DNA from: an uncultured Oscillospiraceae bacterium | GTDB taxonomy: Bacteria > Bacillota > Clostridia > Oscillospirales > Oscillospiraceae | Length of the DNA stretch: 64,000 nucleotides | NCBI GenBank assembly: GCA_910585815.1 | Contig: CAJUFJ010000003.1 | Span: 18,286-82,285 of the forward strand | Reading direction: 5' to 3' | Shown here: positions 60,671-64,000 of the stretch, one piece after another | Position numbering within the stretch: position 1 is the first letter of the stretch | Layout of the letters: each line of letters opens with the position of its first letter | The notes under the pieces: model-generated | The model's input: the letters and a program-made list of their open reading frames with translations, nothing else | The model's database searches: none | What the model was told of the DNA's origin: nothing | Position numbers and translations under genes: made by a program

Positions 60671-61171
60671 ATGTTTCATTATGAGAAAAAACTGCAATTT
60701 CCGGTGAAGATCGCCACCCCAAACCCCAAGCTGGCCGCCTTTATCATCAGCCAGTACGGCGGGCCCGACGGCGAACTGGGGGCCTCCATGCGCTACCTGT
60801 CCCAGCGGTACGCCATGCCCTACGCCGAGGCCAAGGGCTTACTCACCGACATTGGTACGGAGGAGCTGGGCCATATGGAGATGGTGGCGGCCATCGTCCA
60901 CCAGCTGACCCGGAACCTCAGCGACGAGGAGGTCCGGGCCAACCCGTCCTTTGCCCCCTACTTCGTGGACCACACCACCGGGGTCTACCCCACCGCCGCC
61001 TCCGGCTTCCCCTGGAGCGCCGGCTCCATCCAGTCCACCGGCGACGTCATCGCTGACCTGACCGAGGACCTGGCCGCGGATGAGGCGATGGTGGAAGTGC
61101 AACATGACCGGAAACCGTTGAGAACACTGGATTGTTGGTGGGACAAGCCTTTTCCGGCGGCGATGGTGTAA
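60671..61171 (+). pseudogene. cotJC: CotJC, C-terminus replaced (truncated manganese catalase-like)
   Basis: The first 138 residues (MFHYEKKLQFPVKIATPNPK, then QYGGPDGELGASMRYLSQRY, TDIGTEELGHMEMVAAIVHQ with Glu/His metal ligands, and STGDVIADLTEDLAADE) are CotJC, a manganese-catalase-like coat protein. After the EDLAADE of the last metal-binding helix the frame continues for 28 residues (AMVEVQHDRKPLRTLDCWW) unlike CotJC and ends at 61171, about 25 residues before the usual end. The ligands of the last helix are lost. So the gene is broken, probably by the insertion that brought the vanR region. Confidence 0.75.
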
Positions 61172-61284
61172 GGACAACCTGATAAAATTTTTGATGGGAC
61201 AAGCTGTTTCCAAGGTAAAGATTTTGATTTCAGTAGGAGGACACATACAGGTATCCTCCTGCCGCATTATCATTTTCCCTTCCC

Positions 61285-61340
61285 TGTAGGAAAATCTTAA
61301 GAAAATCCGTAGAGAAATTTGAGAAAATTACTGGTATAAT
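61285..61340 (+). promoter_or_regulatory. VanR-type repeats and promoter before vanR
   Basis: Near-direct repeats with a 12-base period: GTAGGAAAATC, TTAAGAAAATCC, GTAGAGAAATTT, then GAGAAAATT; TATAAT follows at 61335-61340. Such boxes are the phosphorylated VanR sites of vancomycin-resistance operons. The same pattern is found at 63182 and 63846. Confidence 0.65.
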
Positions 61341-61376
61341 AAGTTCAAATCCGTCTTTAGAACAAGGAGCAACAAA

Positions 61377-62078
61377 ATGAGCACTCATATTTTAGTGGTA
61401 GATGATGAAAAAGAACTGGCTGATGTGATAGAGCTTTATCTCACCAACGATGGCTATACTGTCCATAAATTTTACACCGGCGCGGAAGCCCTGGACTGTA
61501 TTGAACATACCCATTTAGACCTGGCAATTTTGGATGTGATGCTCCCGGACGCGGATGGCTTTCAAATCTGCAAAAAGATCAGAGAAACCTCCTACTACCC
61601 TGTCATTATGCTGACCGCAAAGGCGGCGGACGGGGACAAGATCATGGGGCTGACCATCGGAGCTGACGATTACATCACAAAACCCTTTAATCCTTTGGAA
61701 GTCGTTGCCAGGGTAAAGACCCAGCTTCGACGGTATATGCACTATAACAATCCTCCAGCAAAGCCGGAAAAACCGGCCCATGAATACGATATTCGAGGGC
61801 TTGTCATTAACAAGGACAATCACAAATGCTTCCTGTTTGGGAGAGAATTGCAGCTGACCCCTATCGAGTTTTCCATCCTCTGGTATCTCTGCGAGCGGCA
61901 GGGAATTGTCGTTTCTTCCGAAGAATTGTTCGAGGCAGTATGGGGCGAGAAATTCCTGCAAAATAACAATACTGTCATGGCCCACATCGGGCGGCTGCGG
62001 GAGAAAATGGGCGAACCAGCCAGAAACCCTAAATTCATCAAAACCGTATGGGGGGTAGGGTATACCATTGAAAAATAA
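61377..62078 (+). CDS. vanR: VanR-type response regulator
   Basis: A 233-residue OmpR/PhoB-type regulator: receiver domain (HILVVDDEKELADVIELYLT, phosphorylated Asp in LAILDVMLPDADGF, Lys in DDYITKPFNPLE), then a winged helix (LQLTPIEFSILWYLCERQGI to VWGVGYTIEK). Its strongest resemblance is to VanR. AAGGAG precedes the ATG. It overlaps vanS. A silent question is whether it drives real van resistance, since no ligase gene lies in the window. Confidence 0.85.
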   Translation: MSTHILVVDDEKELADVIELYLTNDGYTVHKFYTGAEALDCIEHTHLDLAILDVMLPDADGFQICKKIRETSYYPVIMLTAKAADGDKIMGLTIGADDYITKPFNPLEVVARVKTQLRRYMHYNNPPAKPEKPAHEYDIRGLVINKDNHKCFLFGRELQLTPIEFSILWYLCERQGIVVSSEELFEAVWGEKFLQNNNTVMAHIGRLREKMGEPARNPKFIKTVWGVGYTIEK

Positions 62079-63186
62079 AGCTAACCACGAGTTTCGCCAG
62101 CTCCGTGTTAAGATTTTTCTCCGCACCATCGCTATGCTGGTGATTTCCGCCTCTATAGTCTACATCACATACTCTGTTCTCCTGCGGGGCAACTTTGCGA
62201 ACCTGATGATGGCCCTTCTGCAAAATATTTTTGGCATGGACTACGATGCGGCCCTTAATCTATATGACCGGATATTCCGAAGCCACATGGACGCTATCAT
62301 TTTGCTGTCTATTCTTGTCGTATTTATTTGCCTGCTTTCCGTTTTTCTCCATTGGATCACCAGATATTTTGAGGAAATCAACAAGGGGATGGAAACGCTG
62401 CTCCAAGATGCTCCCGGAGAAATCTCCCTGTCCCCGGAGCTGCTTTCCATTGAGCGGAAAATGAATATCGCAAAGCATACCTTTGACCGGCAGAAAAGCG
62501 ATATGCTGATTTCCGAACAGAAAAAGAATGATCTTGTCATGTATCTGGCTCACGACTTGAAAACGCCCCTGGCCTCCTCTATCAGCTACCTGAACCTACT
62601 GCGGGACGAAAAGCAGATTTCGGAGGAATTGCGTGAAAAGTATCTTTTCATTTCTCTTTCCAAGGCGGAGCGTTTGGAGGACTTAATCAACGAGTTTTTG
62701 GAAATCGCCAAATATAACCTGTCCACAATCACGCTGCAATATCGGGAAATCAATCTGACCCGCCTCCTGGAGCAGCTTGTCTATGAGTTTCAGCCGATTT
62801 TAGAAGAAAAGGGCCTGACCTGCCGTCTTGTGGCGGCAGACGATATCATGCTGAACTGTGACGCCGACAAGATGCAGAGGGTATTTGACAATCTTTTGCG
62901 AAATGCCGTCGTTTACAGCTACGACCAAACGGAGATCACCATTGAGGCCGAAAGAGGCGATAGTGGGGTTACGTTACAATTTTCCAATCACGGCGGGACA
63001 ATTCCAAAAGAAAAGCTGGAACGGATTTTTGAGCAGTTTTACAGGCTGGACACAGGGCGCGGTACAGACGGGGCCGGGTTGGGCCTTGCGATTGCCAAGC
63101 AAATCGTTGCGCTCCACAAGGGGACAATTGCGGCGGAGAGCAGGGACGGCCTGACGGTTTTTACTGTAACACTTCCTGTTTTGTAG
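62068..63186 (+). CDS. vanS: VanS-type sensor histidine kinase
   Basis: A 372-residue kinase: two membrane segments (FLRTIAMLVISASIVYITYS; DAIILLSILVVFICLLSVFL), an outer loop of about 80 residues, then H-box VMYLAHDLKTPLASSISYL, N-box FDNLLRNAVVYSYD and G-box GRGTDGAGLGLAIAKQIVAL. A TTG start at 62068 overlaps vanR by 11 bases. The loop resembles glycopeptide-sensing VanS, but the ligand cannot be read. Confidence 0.85.
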   Translation: MKNKANHEFRQLRVKIFLRTIAMLVISASIVYITYSVLLRGNFANLMMALLQNIFGMDYDAALNLYDRIFRSHMDAIILLSILVVFICLLSVFLHWITRYFEEINKGMETLLQDAPGEISLSPELLSIERKMNIAKHTFDRQKSDMLISEQKKNDLVMYLAHDLKTPLASSISYLNLLRDEKQISEELREKYLFISLSKAERLEDLINEFLEIAKYNLSTITLQYREINLTRLLEQLVYEFQPILEEKGLTCRLVAADDIMLNCDADKMQRVFDNLLRNAVVYSYDQTEITIEAERGDSGVTLQFSNHGGTIPKEKLERIFEQFYRLDTGRGTDGAGLGLAIAKQIVALHKGTIAAESRDGLTVFTVTLPVL

Positions 63187-63247
63187 GAAAATTGTTAGAA
63201 AATTCGTAGGGAAAACGCAAAACAAACATCAGCGGTTTTGGTATGAT
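63182..63247 (+). promoter_or_regulatory. VanR-type repeats and nested promoter before vanZ
   Basis: Boxes TGTAGGAAAATTG, TTAGAAAATTC and GTAGGGAAAAC, then TATGAT at 63242-63247, which lies in the loop of the hairpin 63227-63266. Confidence 0.55.
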
Positions 63248-63272
63248 AGAACCAAAACCGCTGATGCTTTTT
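63227..63272 (+). terminator. Hairpin terminator after vanS with a promoter -10 in its loop
   Basis: A perfect 15-bp stem (63227-63241 with 63252-63266) with a 10-base loop and CTTTTTAT after it. The loop holds TATGAT. Confidence 0.75.
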
Positions 63273-63287
63273 ATGGGAGGAACATCT

Positions 63288-63860
63288 ATGTTTATGATAA
63301 GAGAAATCCTGGGCTATTGTATCATCAGCGCCGTTTGCCTTTTGGGGATGGCCGTTCTCTATGCGCCCGTCTGCTTTTTGCTCCGAAACCGGGTGCCGCC
63401 GGCAAAACAGATTGCCTATTTTATGTTCGGGGCCTGCGTGATCATCGTCCTGGCGGCGACGGTCATTGTCGGCGCGTCCAAAACAGCTGTGGCAGATCGC
63501 TCACTGAACCTTGTTCCACTTCGGGTCTTTCAAGAGACTTGGGGGATGCCGGAGCCGAAAAAGATTGCCCAAACTGCCGCGAATGTCGTGATGTTTGTCC
63601 CCCTGGGCTTTATGATGCCGGTGGCCTTCCGGAGAATGCGCAGCTTTGGGAAAACCGCTCTTTCCCTGGCGCTGTTCTCTTTTGCCATTGAGTTCACCCA
63701 GTATTTTACCGGCAGATCGGCGGACATCGACGATTTCATGCTGAATACCCTGGGCGGGATGTTGGGGTATCTGATTTTCTTTGTGGTGTCAAAGCTGTTC
63801 TGGAAAAAGCGTCCTCGCAGGACAAACCGAGCCTATCACCGCTCTGTGAGAAAATCGTAA
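63288..63860 (+). CDS. VanZ family protein
   Basis: A 190-residue membrane protein with about five hydrophobic segments and VanZ motifs VMFVPLGFMMPVAFRRM and FAIEFTQYFTGRSADIDDFM. VanZ members reduce sensitivity to teicoplanin and lipopeptides. ATG at 63288 has GGGAGG before it. It sits between two VanR-type operator sets, so it should be under VanR control. It differs from the ligA-linked VanZ-like protein at 32070. Confidence 0.88.
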   Translation: MFMIREILGYCIISAVCLLGMAVLYAPVCFLLRNRVPPAKQIAYFMFGACVIIVLAATVIVGASKTAVADRSLNLVPLRVFQETWGMPEPKKIAQTAANVVMFVPLGFMMPVAFRRMRSFGKTALSLALFSFAIEFTQYFTGRSADIDDFMLNTLGGMLGYLIFFVVSKLFWKKRPRRTNRAYHRSVRKS

Positions 63861-63932
63861 GAAAGTCCGTAGAAAAATAGAGAAACCCTGTGTAAGCGAA
63901 CGAGAAAATGGTGCTCTTGCTTTTGGTACAAT
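63846..63932 (+). promoter_or_regulatory. VanR-type repeats and nested promoter before the last gene
   Basis: Boxes TGAGAAAATCG, TAAGAAAGTCC and GTAGAAAAAT with TACAAT at 63927-63932, again inside a hairpin loop. Confidence 0.55.
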
Positions 63933-63965
63933 GACAGTGCCAAGGCAAGAGCGCCTTTATTTTTT
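63910..63965 (+). terminator. Hairpin terminator after vanZ with a promoter -10 in its loop
   Basis: An 11-bp stem with one G-U pair (63910-63920 with 63945-63955) and a TTTATTTTTT tail. The 24-base loop holds TACAAT. Confidence 0.7.
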
Positions 63966-63986
63966 CAGCGGGAAAGGAGTTTTCAC

Positions 63987-64000
63987 ATGGAATTGCTGAT
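63987..64000 (+). CDS. Start of a gene running off the window
   Basis: ATG at 63987 follows GGAAAGGAG at 63971-63979; only MELL is visible. Its function cannot be told, but its VanR-type promoter suggests a member of the same regulon. Confidence 0.5.

Overview
The window looks like a chromosomal stretch of a G+C-rich, spore-forming gut Firmicute, most likely an Oscillospirales member of the Flavonifractor / Pseudoflavonifractor / Lawsonibacter type. Supporting points are the sporulation and germination genes (a SleB-like hydrolase, yunB, spoIIM, a SpoIID-family protein, cwlD, cotJ), the SCIFF peptide scfA with its maturase scfB, a tyrosine T-box, and the non-mevalonate isoprenoid genes dxs and ispA. 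The placement is inference from gene content and style; no rRNA or tRNA gene was found.

Layout. 0-5 kb: end of ackA, small conserved genes (DUF3795, DUF951), a radical SAM protein, a SleB-like cell-wall hydrolase and a reverse-strand group with an XRE-type membrane regulator and two related unknown proteins. 5.1-15.2 kb: a tight forward operon, nusB - TsaD-like - xseA - xseB - ispA - dxs - tlyA - nadK - argR - recN - PNPOx-like, joined by overlaps of a few bases. 15.2-18.1 kb: a sodium-dependent transporter and malic enzyme, divergent. 18.1-23.8 kb: unknown or immunity-like genes around a tyrosine T-box operon (EamA transporter, DUF4240-like gene, tyrS). 23.8-27.9 kb: AraC regulator with DUF2000, a methyltransferase, GNAT, a tyrosine recombinase and a small membrane protein. 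27.9-40.2 kb, reverse: DUF362 ferredoxin-like protein, EamA transporter, ligA, VanZ-like, yunB, an A+T-rich island with two frameshifted SUKH-like genes, an aluminium-resistance-type PLP enzyme, murD, a coiled-coil protein, xerD and spoIIM. 40.4-49.1 kb, reverse: SpoIID-family protein - queA - tgt - yajC - TIGR04086 - scfA - scfB, broken in two places by extra genes. 49.1-52.9 kb: asd, an Imm70-like pair, dapA and dapB (lysine/diaminopimelate branch). 53-56.5 kb: small regulators, SUKH-like and DUF2500-like genes, and tcdA. 56.5-60 kb: radA with an inserted gene and a duplicated radA start, GNAT and cwlD. 60.1-61.2 kb: a cotJA-cotJB fusion and a broken cotJC. 61.3-64 kb: a more A+T-rich vanR-vanS-vanZ-like block with repeated VanR-type boxes; the next gene runs off the end.

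Theme. Single genes or small groups of immunity-like or unknown genes (SUKH/SMI1-KNR4, Imm70-like, DUF5713, DUF4240-like, DUF2500-like) sit in or next to housekeeping operons at about nine places, always on the host operon's strand. Two of the genes carry one-base frameshifts. One insertion, in front of radA, is bordered by a silent-site-diverged copy of the first 22 radA codons, which is a direct trace of how such a gene got in. This pattern is the best candidate here for an undescribed system.
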